The notes below the pieces were generated by a model that searched no databases, was not told the origin of the DNA, and saw only the letters and a list, made by a program, of their open reading frames with translations. A stretch of 64,000 nucleotides of DNA. Source: Lunularia cruciata. Taxonomy: Eukaryota > Streptophyta > Marchantiopsida > Lunulariales > Lunulariaceae. The stretch is from NCBI GenBank assembly GCA_948567375.1, contig OX419757.1:75764001-75828000 (forward strand), given 5' to 3'. Of this stretch, positions 48,210 to 60,600 are shown in pieces. Position 1 is the first letter of the stretch; every line of letters starts with the position of its first letter. A program made the translations under genes and the position numbers.

Positions 48210-51050
48210 TTTGTATTCGCAGTGTGGATCAAGCCGATTGCACAAGAACGATCTGAGGAGGGCCAAGTGCCGCATCAAGCAATGGTTGATCGGATAGTTC
48301 AGGAGTTTGCAGATGTGTTTCCGGACGATCTGCCAAAGGGATTACCCTCCGATCAAGGTATGCCCTTCAAGATTGAGTTATTGCCAAGGAGTACTCCAGT
48401 GAGTAGACCAATCTATCGGCTCTCACCAAAGGAGTTGGAGGAGTTGCAAACAACACTTATAGAGTTGTTGGAGAAGGATTTTATACAACATAGTACCTCT
48501 CCTTGGGGAGCACCGGTACTATTTGCTCCAAAGAAGGATGGAGGACTTAGTTTCTGTATTGATTACCGTGGGCTCAATAAGAAAACTGTGAAGAATGCAT
48601 ATCCCTTGCCTTGGATCGATGACCTGCTTGATCAATTAAGTGGAGCATGCTACTTTTCCAAGCTAGATCTTCATAGAAACTATTGGCAAATTCCTATTGA
48701 AGGAGAGGATGTGATAAAGACTACCTTTTGCACAAGGTATGGACATTTCGAGTGGAGAGTTCTACCTTTCGGACTCACTAATGCTCTAGCAGTCTTCATA
48801 GATCAGATGCATCAGGTGTTGGAAGGACTATTGGATCAATCCATGGTAGTGTTCTTAGATGATATCTTAATCTATAGTAGGACAAAGGCAGAACATAGGA
48901 ATCATGTGTGAGAAGTCCTAAGACGACTACGACAGTGGAAATTTTACTACAAGAAGTCAAAGTGTGCTTTTTGGCAGAAGGAGGTTACCTTCTTGGGTCA
49001 TAAGATCTCATCAGAAGGGATCAAGATGGAAGAAGAGAAGATCAAGGCCAATCATTACTGATTGGCCTACCCCAAAGGATGCTACCAAAGTATGAGCATT
49101 CAATGGATTGGCCAGTTTTTACCGACGGTTCATCCACTATTATGTTCACGTGGCTGCATCATTGACTGACCTCTTGGGAAAGAACTTGAGCTTCCAATGG
49201 ACCACCAAGCATGAAGAAGCATTCCAGAAGTTAAAGCATATGGTGTCTTCAAGACCCATTCTTCAACCATATGATCCTCAACTACCTTGTGTGGTTGACT
49301 TTGATGCTTCTAACTTTGCAATTGGAGCTGTGTTGCAACAAGAATTTCCAGATGGACTACATCCTATTGCCTTTGTGTCTTGCCGACTAAATACAACTGA
49401 AAGAAATTACTCTGCTCGAGATCGGGAACAACTTGCAATGGTATATGCCACCAAGGTATGGAGGCATTATCTCTTGGGGAAACAAGTGATCATGCAAACT
49501 GATCACAAGCCATTGTTGCAGACCTTACACCTAGAGCACATGAAGAGTCAATATCATCAATGGGAAGAGCAACTCCAATTGTTCGACATCAAACTTGAGT
49601 ACAAACCAGGTTGGTTCCATGTCATCCCTGATGCTCTATCACGACAACCTGATTTGAAGTCTCTTCCTCTCATCATGGCAGCAATTACGACAGTGTCAAC
49701 TGATCCCAAGATTCATAACGAGTTTTGGTTAGCTCTACAGCAAGATCCCTTCTTCCAAATGGTACATGGTCGGCTAACAACAGGTGACAAGGAGTACAAC
49801 ACCTTCTCCTTCAAGGAAGGCCTTCTATTCCATGCGGACCGGATCTATGTTTCAGCCAAAGGTGATCTTTGACTTGTGCGCCTTCAAGAAGCCCATGATT
49901 TACCCATCGCTGGTCACATGGGTGTGGACAAGACCTTGGGTACCCTCCAACGTCAATGGTGGTGGCCCAACATGACACAAGATGTTCAAGAATTTGTCCA
50001 ATCCTGTGAGAGCTGCCAACGTAACAAGGCTAGCAACCAAAAGCCGGGTGGACTCCTTCAACCACTTGCCATTCCATCAGCTTGTTGGGAGCATGTGAGC
50101 TTGGATCTCATCACATCCTTGCCAAAGACAAAACAAGGACACACCGCCATCGTGGTATTTGTTGATAAGCTTAGTAAGCAAATCCACTTGGCACCAACCT
50201 GTGATACCGTGGATGCTCCAACCTTAGCGCAAATCTACTTCAACAATGTCTTCAAGTATCATGGAATGTTACGCGTACTCATCTCCGACCGTGATCCTTG
50301 CTTTACCAGGAAGTTTTGGCAAGCACTCTTTCAGATACTCGGCACCAAGCTTGCTTTGTCCACGGCCTATCATCCTCAAACTGATGGACAAACCAAACGT
50401 GCAAATTGTACATTGGAGGATATGTTGCATGCCTTTGTCAATGTCCACCATACCAATTGGGATGAATGTCTTGCCGCTGCTGAATTTGCCTACAACAATT
50501 CCAAATAGGCAAGCACCGGATTCTCTCCTTTCTTTCTCAATTTTGGCCAAGATCCACTTGTTCCAGATTCCCTTCTTGCTCCTCCTCTATCTCAGGTTCC
50601 TCATACTTTCACATTCTTGACCACTATATCCCAATCTCTCCAACAAGCCAAGTCTTACTTCCTTGTTGCTCAGAATCGCCAAAAACAATATGCGGACTAC
50701 CATCGTCGAGATCTCACCTTTGAAGTCGGTGATAAAGTCATGCTATCCTCTAGTAACCTCCCTCTCCCACTTGATACCCAAGTTAGTAGACTTGCCCCTA
50801 ATTGGATAGGACCCTTTGATATCACCCAAATTGTCTCTCCTGTTGCTTATCATCTTGCCTTGCCTTGTCACATGCGTATCCATCCTGTCTTTCATGTTTC
50901 CAAGTTGAAACCCTTTGTTCCTAACCCCTCTTCCTTTTCCTCTTGAGTCCAACCTCCTCCTCTTCCTATCCCTATCAATGATCATGAGGAGTACAAAGTT
51001 GATCGTATCCTTGCACGTCGCCATATTCAACGAGGCCGTCGCCAACATAC

Positions 51051-51086
51051 GGAGTATAAGGTCCTTTGGAAAGGACCTTATACTCC
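51051..51086. repeat. Perfect 17-bp inverted repeat with a 2-base centre
   Basis: Arms 51051-51067 and 51070-51086 are exact complements around GG. The palindrome lies inside the chromodomain coding sequence over YKVLWKGPYTP. Confidence 0.9.
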
Positions 51087-51201
51087 CCTTCATGATGCCA
51101 CCTGGGAACCTCTTTCTCACCTCCACAATGCACAGACAGCCATCTAGGAATTTGAAGCTTCACTGGCGACAAGGACGTCACCAACTAGCGGCGGAGGAAT
51201 A

Positions 51202-51613
51202 TGTAACAATATGGAGTTTAGCAATGAAGTCAGTTGGGCTCATGAAGTAACACATAAGACAAATTAGCCTAGAATATTCTGGAAGTATCTAGGAAGCTTC
51301 TTGGGAAGCTTCCCGGTTAACTTAGCTTGCATCTTAAGTAAGTAGCTTCTAGAAGCTTCCAACTAGCTTAGCTTGCACGCCAAGTAGATGGCTTCTAGAA
51401 GGAAGCTTCTTGAGAAGCTTCCTAGTTAACTTGGCTTGCACTCTAAGAAAGCGGCTTGAGGAAGCTTCTTGAGAAGCTTCTCAAGGGCCTTGTATGCTAC
51501 CTATAAATACCAAAGCCAAAGCTCATGCTAGGCATTCATAGTTTTCACTCATTCAAGTGTCCCAATGTGAGTTTCCATTCTCCTATTTCTCTCCTCGGAT
51601 TTGGTCTTTTACA
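51202..51613 (+). repeat. 3' LTR of chromovirus copy 4
   Basis: Same length as the 5' LTR, with about 16 differences by eye. It is followed directly by the TTGGG target duplication and resumed R2-like sequence. Confidence 0.93.
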
Positions 51614-52974
51614 TTGGGTCAGGCGGGAGAGTTTAGTAGAGCAGCAAGAGCGCTACACCCTTTGTCTATGGCTAGTCCTATTGATGAGACTATCTCTTCC
51701 CTACGCTCACTACATCCTATAGCAGTAGAGGGACTACCACTAGAGGTCTTAGATTATCAACCTAAGCAGCTTTTATGCCTTGATAGGTCGCTATTTGCAC
51801 AAGCATGGTGCACTACTCCTCATCTTTCCTCAGGCTTGTCAGGGATGGTTTATGAATACCTTGGAGATTTCTTCTAGGCAAATGATCCTTCTAGTGATTT
51901 TATCAAGTTGTTTCAAGTGGCTGAAGTAGTAGCAAGAGGAGACATTCCTCTGTTTGTTAGTCGGGTGTTAGGTGCTAATTGACTCTTGCAATGGAGAAGG
52001 ACACAAGGGGCATTATATTGATTGCTATTGGAGAGATTTTTTTGCGATTGGTCAATTGTACTATTGTCCTTCAGCATTGTTCTCACTTTTGACAACACCT
52101 TAGTCCACATTAATTTTGGAGTAGCTACACCTAGAGGATGTGAGGCTATATCTTTAGGCACTAAGGCACTCCTAGATATCCATTCGGAGTGGGTCATCCT
52201 ATAGGTGGATGTTGAGAACGTTTTTAATATCATCTCACAGACATCCATCTTTAGAGAGCTTAGGGAGGCTGGTGGATCCTTGGCAAGTCTCATACCTTTT
52301 GTGTGGTCTTTTTATGGCTCTCCTACTTCCTTTTACTTCCAGCACGGTGGTTCACAAGAAGGAGTCACCGTCTTGGAGTCAATTGTTGGTACACGTCAAG
52401 GAGATACTTTGGGTGGACCATTATTTGCCATGGCTCACTTTAGAGCTCTCCTATCTACTACTTTGGCCATGCTTGGTTGTGTATTTCACTCCTTGGCAGA
52501 TGATACACACATCGTAGGCACTGTAGATCAGATTAAGCAAGCCTTTGACTACTTGACTATTGAGTTACATCTAGTAGGCTTGAAAGTCAAGGTGTCAAAG
52601 TGTAGGGCATGGTCCTCTTTAGATATTCCTCCCCACCTTGAGCTTCTAGAGGAATCTATCACATCCACAGATGGACTTTGTGTTCTTGGAGTGCCGGTAG
52701 GATTGGAGGATTTTATCACACGCTTCTTAGACTATGCACTTGTAGAGGATGTTCTCCATGTGGATGACCTTCCATTACTAGGAGATCCACAAATGGCATT
52801 TGGTATACTCTCTTCCAATATTGCTTGTCTACCATCCTACCTCATCTGTATAGTTCCCCACTCACCGTCCTTCCTATCACATTTGAGAGCATTTGATAGG
52901 AGGATTATGGGAGTCTTTGGTGATATTATTGAACCAAGGACATTTGAGTGTGTGAAAGAGGATTTGGCACATAG

Positions 52975-53706
52975 TGTAATACCAAGAGCTAGCCATATGA
53001 TCTAGATGTGAAATTTGGTTTGGTAACATCTAGAATGATGTTATACATGATGGTCAAAATAGATAAGATAGAAGTATCACCAAAAGAGTACTTCTACTAA
53101 TAAGGTAGAAACCGAAATAGACTTGAGAACCTTAGAACCAATAGCTAGACATATGATTTAAAGGTGAGAATTGGGTTGGTAACATCTGGAAGGATGTTAC
53201 ACATGATGGACTAAACAGATCAGAAAGAGGTATTACCAAAAGGGGACTTCTACTAATAGAGTAGGAACCAAAATATGCTTAAATCTTTGAAGGCAATTTC
53301 GGAGGCCTCAACGGATGAATTAGGTCTCAAAAATGTGCAGATTCCCCCCCAACAAAAGAAAGGTTGGACTTCCCTCCCCCTGCTTTGTCTTGTCGAGAGC
53401 TTTCCAATGGTACCTTACATGATTCTAAGATTCCTACAGGAAGATTCCCTAAAAGATTCTCTCCGGTCAAAGCTTGTTTGACCAGCCAGATAGGACCTAG
53501 ACCAGACATGTCACCCATCCAAGTAAGTAATCCAAGGGTGGAGCTTGCTAACATGTCACCTATCTGTGTCCCTAATCCTATGGTGGAGCTTCCTTGGAGT
53601 AGATCCTCTTTGTCTATATAATAAAGAGAAGGTGCTCCCTTGAGGCATCGATTGTTTGAGTGTGCAATTTGTGTTTTCTCTCTTCTCTTGTCCTTGGAGT
53701 ATTACA
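52975..53706 (+). mobile_element. Solo LTR, family A
   Basis: 732 bp starting TGTAATACC and ending GTATTACA, with a perfect target duplication CATAG (52970-52974 and 53707-53711). It interrupts the R2-like reverse transcriptase reading frame, which continues in phase when the LTR and one duplication are removed. A TATATAATAAAG block lies near 53616. Confidence 0.95.
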
Positions 53707-54978
53707 CATAGACAGAAAACTCTGCTGATCTCATGTGGTGGGGTTGGCTTGCTATCTATGGAGGAGATGACACCTATAGCATTTTTGGGTAGTTTGGCTC
53801 TATTGGCACCCCTACTTTCCTCTCATTTTGTGGTTGTTGATAGGCTTGTTTTAGAGACTTATGTGACAAAGGCGGAAGGAGGATCCTTTTCTCTCTAGAT
53901 GTTACTATGGCAGATGAGAGATAGTCTATCTCCAGGTGCACTATAGGATTTTCCATCTTTTGCTTCACTATCATCAAATTGGACTAGAGGTTTATAGTCT
54001 TCCTTGATGGAGCGATAGTGCAAGCATACGCTACATTCTCTCTTAGTCGACTCATCCATTCCTCAGGCTACTTAAGCACGTCTTTGCTCTTGCTCCGGCA
54101 AGGGTGTAAGCTCTTGGATCCTAGCTCGATTGTGCATTACGGCATTCCGACTTGCACCAACTACTTTCTCTACAACGATGAGGTTTTGCCTAAGTTTGGT
54201 CCACCCATCTGCACCTTCATTACTCACTTGTGAGTGTGGTTCTACACTAGATGCAGTAGTGGTCTACATGACACGATGTCCTTTTGGAGGACAGAGGATA
54301 GCTATCCATGATGCCATTAGGGACATAGTGTTTGCTATGGCACGAGAGAGTGGATACTTGGCTTGGAGGGAGCATTTGTATGCTTTGCAAATGACACGTG
54401 TCAAGGCAGACTTATACTTGGTCGGAGATGATTAGGTGATAGTAGTAGATGTCGTGGTTACGGACCCTATGCAGGATACAATTTTGGGGGAGTGATTACC
54501 CATCCCTTTGGATGGGCAACGAGTGCAACAACAAGTCGCAAGGTCTCCAAGTATAGGGGCATGCAGCTAGGTCACCTCTTTGTTCCTCTAGCCTTGGACT
54601 TATATGGAGTGATGGACACGACATTTGACACATTTGTCAAGGAGTGCACTAGAGCTTATCATGTTAGGCGCCAAGGATACCACTCTCACTCTCATACTTT
54701 GTAGTATATTTTAGATAGAGTGTATCCATTGCTCTACAAAGGACAGTGGTTGGTGCAATTCATAGGAGAGCAATCACATTAGGTGATGTTTCTTCGGATT
54801 CTCCAGTTGGGAGTAGACCGTATGACTTGCATAGCCCGGATATCTTAGATGTAGTAGTGCAGAATTCTCATATAGACTCTATTGGGACTTAGCCCCATTT
54901 TACCTTTTTTCTTGTCTCTCCCTTGTACTGCTTGATGGGGTCTTCCCATCCTTCGTTTTTTCTACGCGGTCGCCTTTT

Positions 54979-56576
54979 GACTGATTTTCTCTTTAGTCGT
55001 GATTGTCTTTTGGCGTGACTTCATAATGAAATCGCTGGTTTGGACTAAATTGATTTACGGTAGTGTTCATTCTAAACTGAAACGTGTGTTAAGCCCGGAA
55101 GCCGCTTTCATCACCGTAAATTGATTTACGAGACTGTTTCGTTTTCACATAAATTATTTTAAAGTTATTCATAAATGTTTTTACCGATGTCAGTTCACTG
55201 CACGTAAAAATATTTTACAGCTACTCAAATTTGTTTTTACTGATGTCAGTTCACTGCAGGTAGAAATCTGTCACTTTTGAATCTGAACCCCCCATTGTAC
55301 TCGAGCCTGGAGGACATGAATCATTTTTTAATTGATGGGTTCCAAGCCAATTTATCATTAAGGATATATTGCGTCAATCAACTTACACATGAAAAGAATT
55401 TGCCATGGTAGAAGAGTTAGATTGAATATGATTGAGTTTATAATCGCCATGGACTTTGCAGACAACCGGTCTTCTCATAGGGAATAATTGAAGGCATCCT
55501 ACGGATATTCTGTTTGAATACAGCATTACCAGCTTGATTTGCATATGGGCATTTGCTACTCCTGATTGTCAACCTAAAGGAGTCGTCTCTCAAAGATTTG
55601 TGAGATGAATCTGAACGAGTCTTCACACCTTTTCTTCGTGATGATCCCAACTTTACTTACTAGACTTTGATTCTAGGTTCAAATATAATATAATACAATA
55701 CATGAGTCCCAAGCTTTTCGATGGAATAATCTCCGTTCCTCATTTTAAATGCCTTAAGTAGGAAGGTGAGAATCTTCCGTTTATTCCTTTAGAAAATAGC
55801 GTCATGCAACACACTGTGCCCAAATAGTGTCGAGAGCGTAGAATATTTCTTCCAATCTGATCATAATCAACTGCTTCTGTAAAACGTTTACACCTGAAAC
55901 ATGATAAGCAAGTTAAAGCGTAACAAAGTTTAGCTTGATTCACCCTCTCCTTCCCCCTTCCATAAGGTAAGATGGAACTCGACGGCTGTTCATCTATTCA
56001 AAGTCCGATGCCATAAACAAATAAGTATCCAATACAGTATACGCATTCTTATCCACATGTGGATCAAGCAAAGGGCTTAGGAAAACACTCGGGGTCCGAT
56101 TCATCAACAGATAAGTAACCAATAGAACACACTCAAGCAAAGTTTCGAAACTGTCCCAGCTTTTCATGGTTGGATCTCTGAATCTGGCAAAGACTTCACA
56201 CTTCAAGTTACAGAACTCAAACTATTAGAGATATATAAACATACGTAGTTCCTATCTAAGAACTGTCAAGAACCAAGATGCTTTAATCGCGACCTCTCCA
56301 AAATGCGCTTAGACCGAAAGGAACGACTATGGAGGTTAGCTCTTACACTGTACTCGCGAGAGGTGTTTAGAAGGTCGACACATATTGTAAGCATCGAGAG
56401 TCTGTTTGGAGTAGTACTGTGTCCAAACATTCCAATCTTTTCGAAGATGGTCCGAAGAAACAAACAGATCTGCCCAATGAGTGTAAGCCTCGTGGCAAAT
56501 GCTACGATTTCCTGCTAATAATGATTAGCACTTAAACATATGTCATAATGAGTTTATATCTTATATGGTAACCAGC
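54979..56576. other. Intergenic DNA between mobile elements and the right genic island
   Basis: It contains an imperfect local duplication (about 55140-55265, with the repeated core TGATGTCAGTTCACTGCA) and several minus-strand frames of about 60-70 codons (55438-55650, 55994-56206, 56266-56463). These could be exons of the putative minus gene starting near 56969, but I cannot join them. Confidence 0.4.
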
Positions 56577-56969
56577 TTACCAGGTATCGAAAGCTAGACC
56601 GGTCCACGTCGGTGTAAGTTTATATTTACCATCCGCTTTTGGCTCGACAGAGAAGATTGGGTCAGAGTCTTTTCCTTTACTGCCTCGACCGGCAACAGAA
56701 GGTGGACTCACAGAGTCTCGTGACCCACAGTAGACTTCCGAAGGCTCAGAGCACGGACCGGAGGATAAAGCGGAACGAGAAGCACCTCCGGAGATGTGAG
56801 TACCGGTGGCCCATGTGCTGACCGGTGACTTTTGAAAGACAGGAAGTTCTTTACCCGGCGGGGCTTTAGTACCGACCAATGAGGAGCGTCGACAGTGCGC
56901 GAAAAGATGTGAATAATTCGGAGGGGGGAAGCTCAGAAAGGAAATTACAATTTCCGGGATTAAACACAC
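56577..56969 (-). CDS. Possible first exon of an unknown minus-strand gene
   Basis: A 130-codon open frame, Ser/Pro/Gly-rich in the middle, ends at a strong splice-donor-like sequence (CCTG followed by GTAAGC, near 56582-56573). It lies head to head with the LIN37-like gene, about 660 bp from that gene's start codon, as in a shared promoter. No domain is recognisable. The composition is GC-rich like the neighbouring gene and unlike the transposons. It could equally be promoter or 5' UTR DNA that happens to be open. Confidence 0.25.
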   Translation of the reverse strand: MCLIPEIVISFLSFPPPNYSHLFAHCRRSSLVGTKAPPGKELPVFQKSPVSTWATGTHISGGASRSALSSGPCSEPSEVYCGSRDSVSPPSVAGRGSKGKDSDPIFSVEPKADGKYKLTPTWTGLAFDTW

Positions 56970-57120
56970 GACGATGCGACACGCAATAGGTAATCATCGT
57001 CGGCTGCCGCTCCATCGCCTTCGTTCATTTTTCAAACTCTTTCTTTCAAAAAATCCTTCCTTTCGCGGCCTCTCGTCTCTAGAGACTCTACTCTCTCTTT
57101 CTCGTCTCACACAGACGCTC

Positions 57121-57145
57121 GTCTCCTCTCCTCTCCTCTCCTCTG
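57121..57145. repeat. CTCCT microsatellite in the LIN37-like 5' region
   Basis: A run of CTCCT repeats in a long CT-rich tract (about 57085-57145). Pyrimidine-rich tracts like this are common in plant core promoters and 5' UTRs. Confidence 0.7.
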
Positions 57146-57630
57146 GCGCTACTTCCGCAGCGCTCGTCCGCTTTCATTATCGGCTTCATTCATTCTGCTT
57201 CTTGTTTCTTCGTAGTCAGGTCGAGAGAAGAGCTTTAAGGTGAGGGGGAACAGAGACGGAGGCGTATCGTCGTGCGCCCGAGGGAGGGAGATCTCTGAAT
57301 ATGGCTGATGAGGCGCCGAGTGTGGTTGATTGATTGCTGAGGAAGAGTAGTTCGATTGTTCAGAATTCAGCTGTTAGAGGTGGGGGTGATGGAGCAGAGA
57401 CGGTTTAGGGATTGGTGAATGAGATAGGAAAGTTGTGAGGAGTGAGGATTTGAGAGGAAAAGGAGGCGGAGGAAGTAGATTGGTGGATAGGTTTGAGGTC
57501 GTGGAGCTGAGGCGAGGAAAGGTGGAAGAGCGGGGAGCATTTGGAGGTGGAAATCGATGGTAGTTTAGGAGGTTAGTCGGATTTGATCCAGGGAATTGGA
57601 AAGGAGGATGGGGAGAGGGCGCAGGAGAGA

Positions 57631-60600
57631 ATGGGGAAGGAGGCAGGGGGTGGAGGGAGAAGAGGAGGAGAAAAAGAGGAAGGCGATGGAAAAGTGGGAG
57701 GAAGAGGAGGGTTGAGGTCGAGAGGAGGGGAGATAGAGGAAGGGGACGCGGACGAGATGCATCAGCTGCCTAGGTCATCGCTCGCTGCTGCGAGTATTCC
57801 TTCTGCAAGAGGCTCGTTTTTCCTACCACCACAAAACCATCATCATAATGATCACCACCACCAGCCTTCGGTGAAAGAACAGCAACAGAGAGCGTCTTCG
57901 CCGCTCAGCAATAGCAGGGTTTCATCTCGTTCCGCTAATTCTTTCAAGCCCAGGACAGTGGGACAAAAGATGCCTGGCGGGGGTACGGCACGCCCTCCGA
58001 TTCAGTTCGCAGTGTCTTCTTCCACTCCTCAATTATCCCGACCTGTTGCCGTGCCTGCTCGGTCCTTGAATCATGGTTTGCTAGCAGAGGACCAGGATGC
58101 GGTGGGTCACTTTCAAGGCGTTGGAAGACCTCCTGGGTCATATCCCCCTCCATCTTCTGCTTCTCAAGCAGGATCGAGGCCCCAAGTCTCCGTCGTGAAT
58201 CACACTATACATGTGAAAGGATTAGCTCAACATAGCCAACCCAGAACCACTGTACATCGCCCAACGTCCAGGAATGCATCACCTGCCCTCCTGCTGCAGA
58301 CATCCGAGGAGATTGGTCAGCGGGGGCAGGCATCTCCTTTAAAACAAGTTATAACGGCTACGATCGGCCACCCCCGTAATTTCACCGCCATCTCCCATCC
58401 AGCACACGTCTCTCAGGCTCCAGCTCAGTTGACTCAAAGTCAGGCTCTTCAACAGCAACAAGCAGCAAGCTCCACAGCAGCCACGCAACAGCAGGTACTT
58501 TCCTCGCTGCATTACGAAATTCGTTCTTCGGGAGACGTTTATTCCTCCATGCTTTTCAACCATATTGCAATCCTACTTGCTGTCCAGCCAGTGAGCGATT
58601 CATTCTTCTCAGTAAGGAAGGCCCTGAAGCACTGGGCAAAAGGATTTGTTAGTACTACTTTGGTTATGTAGATCTCGGAGCACTCTTAGCCAGTTTCTTA
58701 CTTTCGCTTCCATCTCTGCAGGTGTCTGTAACAGCCCGTGCCCCTGTCTCTGTATCAATTACGGCTGGCCATAATGACCCTCTTCTAAGGTAATATTCGG
58801 CTCATCTTCTCTTTTCAAGCGGCTCATCTGCGGCGCCTTTTCCACACCAACCTGACTCTTTCTTTTATATGAGCCTGACTTATGTTCTCCAGCTATGCGT
58901 TGAAGCTGTCAAGTGCTTAACTCGTAGGAGTTTTAGAACTGCTATGTTTACAAAAAAATCGTTTGCGGTCATGCAGGGATTTAAGTGTGGACAACCGTAT
59001 ATTGGTGAAAGTGTGCGACAGAAAAGTAAGGGCTACTGGATTCTCACGTCAGCTGAGTTATTCTTCACGTACATAAGTGAGCTCATGGGCGATAGACTAT
59101 AGTTAACATGCTCATGGGTGATAGACATTATGTCCTTATGCTGCAGGTCAAATTGTCGTCGGAGCAAGATACGACCTCCCTCTATGCACTTTGCCGGCGT
59201 TGGGTGCGCAACGATGTTCCTAGGAAAGATCAGGTTGGTGCATACAACTGTATTGCCTTAGTCTGCGCAAGCTCAAATGCTATTCTTTTGAACCCTCGGG
59301 GTCTCCTGCTTTTCAGATACTAGTGCTGGTGCTTGTCTTCCTTTTTGCCATGATGACTTTGTGGATACGACACGAGAGGGGGATAGGAAAGGAGAGTTAG
59401 AGCTGTAATATAACGACTCAATCCCTGTACGGCCTACTGATTTTAATAGTTGAGGTAGCTATAAAAGGAGAGGACGAAGTGTAACGCTCTAACTCGTTAT
59501 CTGGACGGGCTAAGCTTTTGATTTCTCAATGGACCTGCCTTCGTTCATTTGCTGATTCAAATCTGTCATTTTTTTCTAATGAGGCATGTCAATAACCTAG
59601 ATATTGTAACTTTCCAAACAGGTGTCAATAGGGTTAGTAAATTGGAAAGGATTTGGACTAGTTTTCTCCTGAGGCGTTTTAGAGATCTGAGTAGTTTTTC
59701 TGGGATGTTGGGGCTGGAAAATTCAATAATTTAAAAAGAGTTCATCCTCATTTCATGTATGTGATGTCAACGATAGATGAGTCTACATCGCTTTATGAAG
59801 TGCGTGTTACACCCTGTGTGACTTTATCAAGAACCAAATTGTGGTACCTAAGGGTTTCATATCAGATAAAAGAGATTAAGAGAGATAAAGACTATTCTTT
59901 ATCTGTCTTAACCGTATCTTGGTAATACTCATTTGCTGAAGTCTTGCTAGAAAAGAAAAAAGAGGTTCACGAGGCCAGTGAGAAGATGTTGAAATTCCTG
60001 TCACTTAGAGAAGGAAAATAAGACAGACAAGTTATCAAAAGTACGACCATCCAGGAAGGTTGAATATATGATCTACCTAGCCAGTAGCTAGAAATGTCAG
60101 CCCCGCCTTATCAGGATAACTTGAATGTAAAGTTCTTGTTTAACTTGAACAGTCCTAGCTTAATTCCCACATTAAACTGTACAACTAGGTACAGGTGCAG
60201 CAACAGGACGTGGAACTCAAGAATCTCTCTTAAGAGAAAGACCAACTGCAAAGTTTACTTGCAAAGTCTCAGAAGTAATTAGAACACGTACAAATTGGCT
60301 CCGACATTTGCATACAATATCTAGCTCACCAGATAGTGTCATCGCAGCTCATCAGGGACAACAAGCTCAAGATGCTGACAGGATTTATCGTCGTAACGGA
60401 GCAGCATCTTGTCCGTCGGTCTAGGTACCATTATTTAGAAATTTAACAACGTCCTGTAATCGAGACTTTGCCATCCAGCGAAGACCTTTGTCAAGCTTTA
60501 GAGACATTATAGAACTCAGGGATGAGTTGGAATTGCTACAACCTTTAACTCGGTACCGTTTGGTGCCATGGGAATGGACCACAACAGCCATATGGGATGC

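Larger units (their letters stand above)
46668..51201 (+). pseudogene. Chromovirus gag-pol polyprotein (broken)
   Basis: Gag starts at ATG 46668 and has the knuckle C-x2-C-x4-H-x4-C (CFYCCQLGHCIAEC, about 47440-47481). Protease has VDSGSS (about 47681). The three-unit charged repeat follows at 48030-48209. Reverse transcriptase shows YRGLNKKT and the FLDDILIYS active site (about 48854-48880). RNase H shows DFDASNFAIGAVLQQ (about 49300-49344). Integrase has an HHCC finger (49897-50025) and the core with DLI and SDRD; the third acidic residue is replaced by Lys at 50395-50397. The chromodomain, EEYKVDRILA to YKVLWKGPYTP and TWEPLSHL, is at about 50985-51125. Stops at 48909, 49870, 50506 and 50944, and a frameshift near 49050, abolish function. 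Most stops are one C-to-T or G-to-A change from the expected codon. Confidence 0.9.
45986..51613 (+). mobile_element. Complete-ended chromovirus (Ty3/gypsy family B), copy 4
   Basis: 5628 bp with two 412-bp LTRs (45986-46397 and 51202-51613) and a perfect target duplication TTGGG (45981-45985 and 51614-51618). By eye the LTRs differ at about 16 positions (roughly 4 percent), nearly all transitions. The primer-binding site follows the 5' LTR, and a purine-rich stretch (GGCGGAGGAATA, 51190-51201) precedes the 3' LTR. The internal region codes for gag, protease, reverse transcriptase, RNase H, integrase and a C-terminal chromodomain, which makes it a chromovirus. It has landed inside the R2-like element at 44905-54978. 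Confidence 0.93.
45363..54892 (+). pseudogene. R2-like polyprotein, interrupted by two LTR-element insertions
   Basis: ATG at 45363 (MATPSYVGLPRAAW) leads to the finger C-T-V-C-x11-H-x4-H (about 45414-45476). A TAG follows soon after, where copy 1 has a Cys codon. The reverse transcriptase lies in an open stretch at 52205-52974: VDVENVFN (motif A), GTRQGDTLGGPL (motif B) and LADDTHIVG (motif C). After the solo LTR the frame resumes exactly (DLAHRQKTLL). The C-terminal knuckle CECGSTLD...TRCPFGG (about 54232-54290) has Tyr where copy 1 has its zinc-binding His, and an RLE-like DLYLVGDD*VIVVDVVV block follows near 54406-54460. The final codons IDSIGT end in TAG at 54890-54892. The protein is disabled by stops, frameshifts and both insertions. 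Confidence 0.8.
44905..54978 (+). mobile_element. Full-length R2-like non-LTR retrotransposon, copy 2, split in three
   Basis: The element is present as 44905-45985, 51619-52974 and 53712-54978, together about 3.7 kb, the same as copy 1. The first gap is a complete chromovirus with TTGGG duplications. The second is a solo family-A LTR with CATAG duplications. Removing each insert with one duplication gives continuous homology to copy 1. The 3' UTR (54893-54978) has the GATGGG...CCCATC stem. I could not find a clean target duplication for the whole element, so the 5' end may lie some 25 bases further left. Confidence 0.82.

Noticed and set aside
44905-54978. The RT frame at 52205-53005 as a Ty3/gypsy or Ty1/copia pol
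   Set aside because: The LADDTHIVG core, absence of protease, RNase H and integrase, and the variable-length target duplications of other copies fit a non-LTR element.
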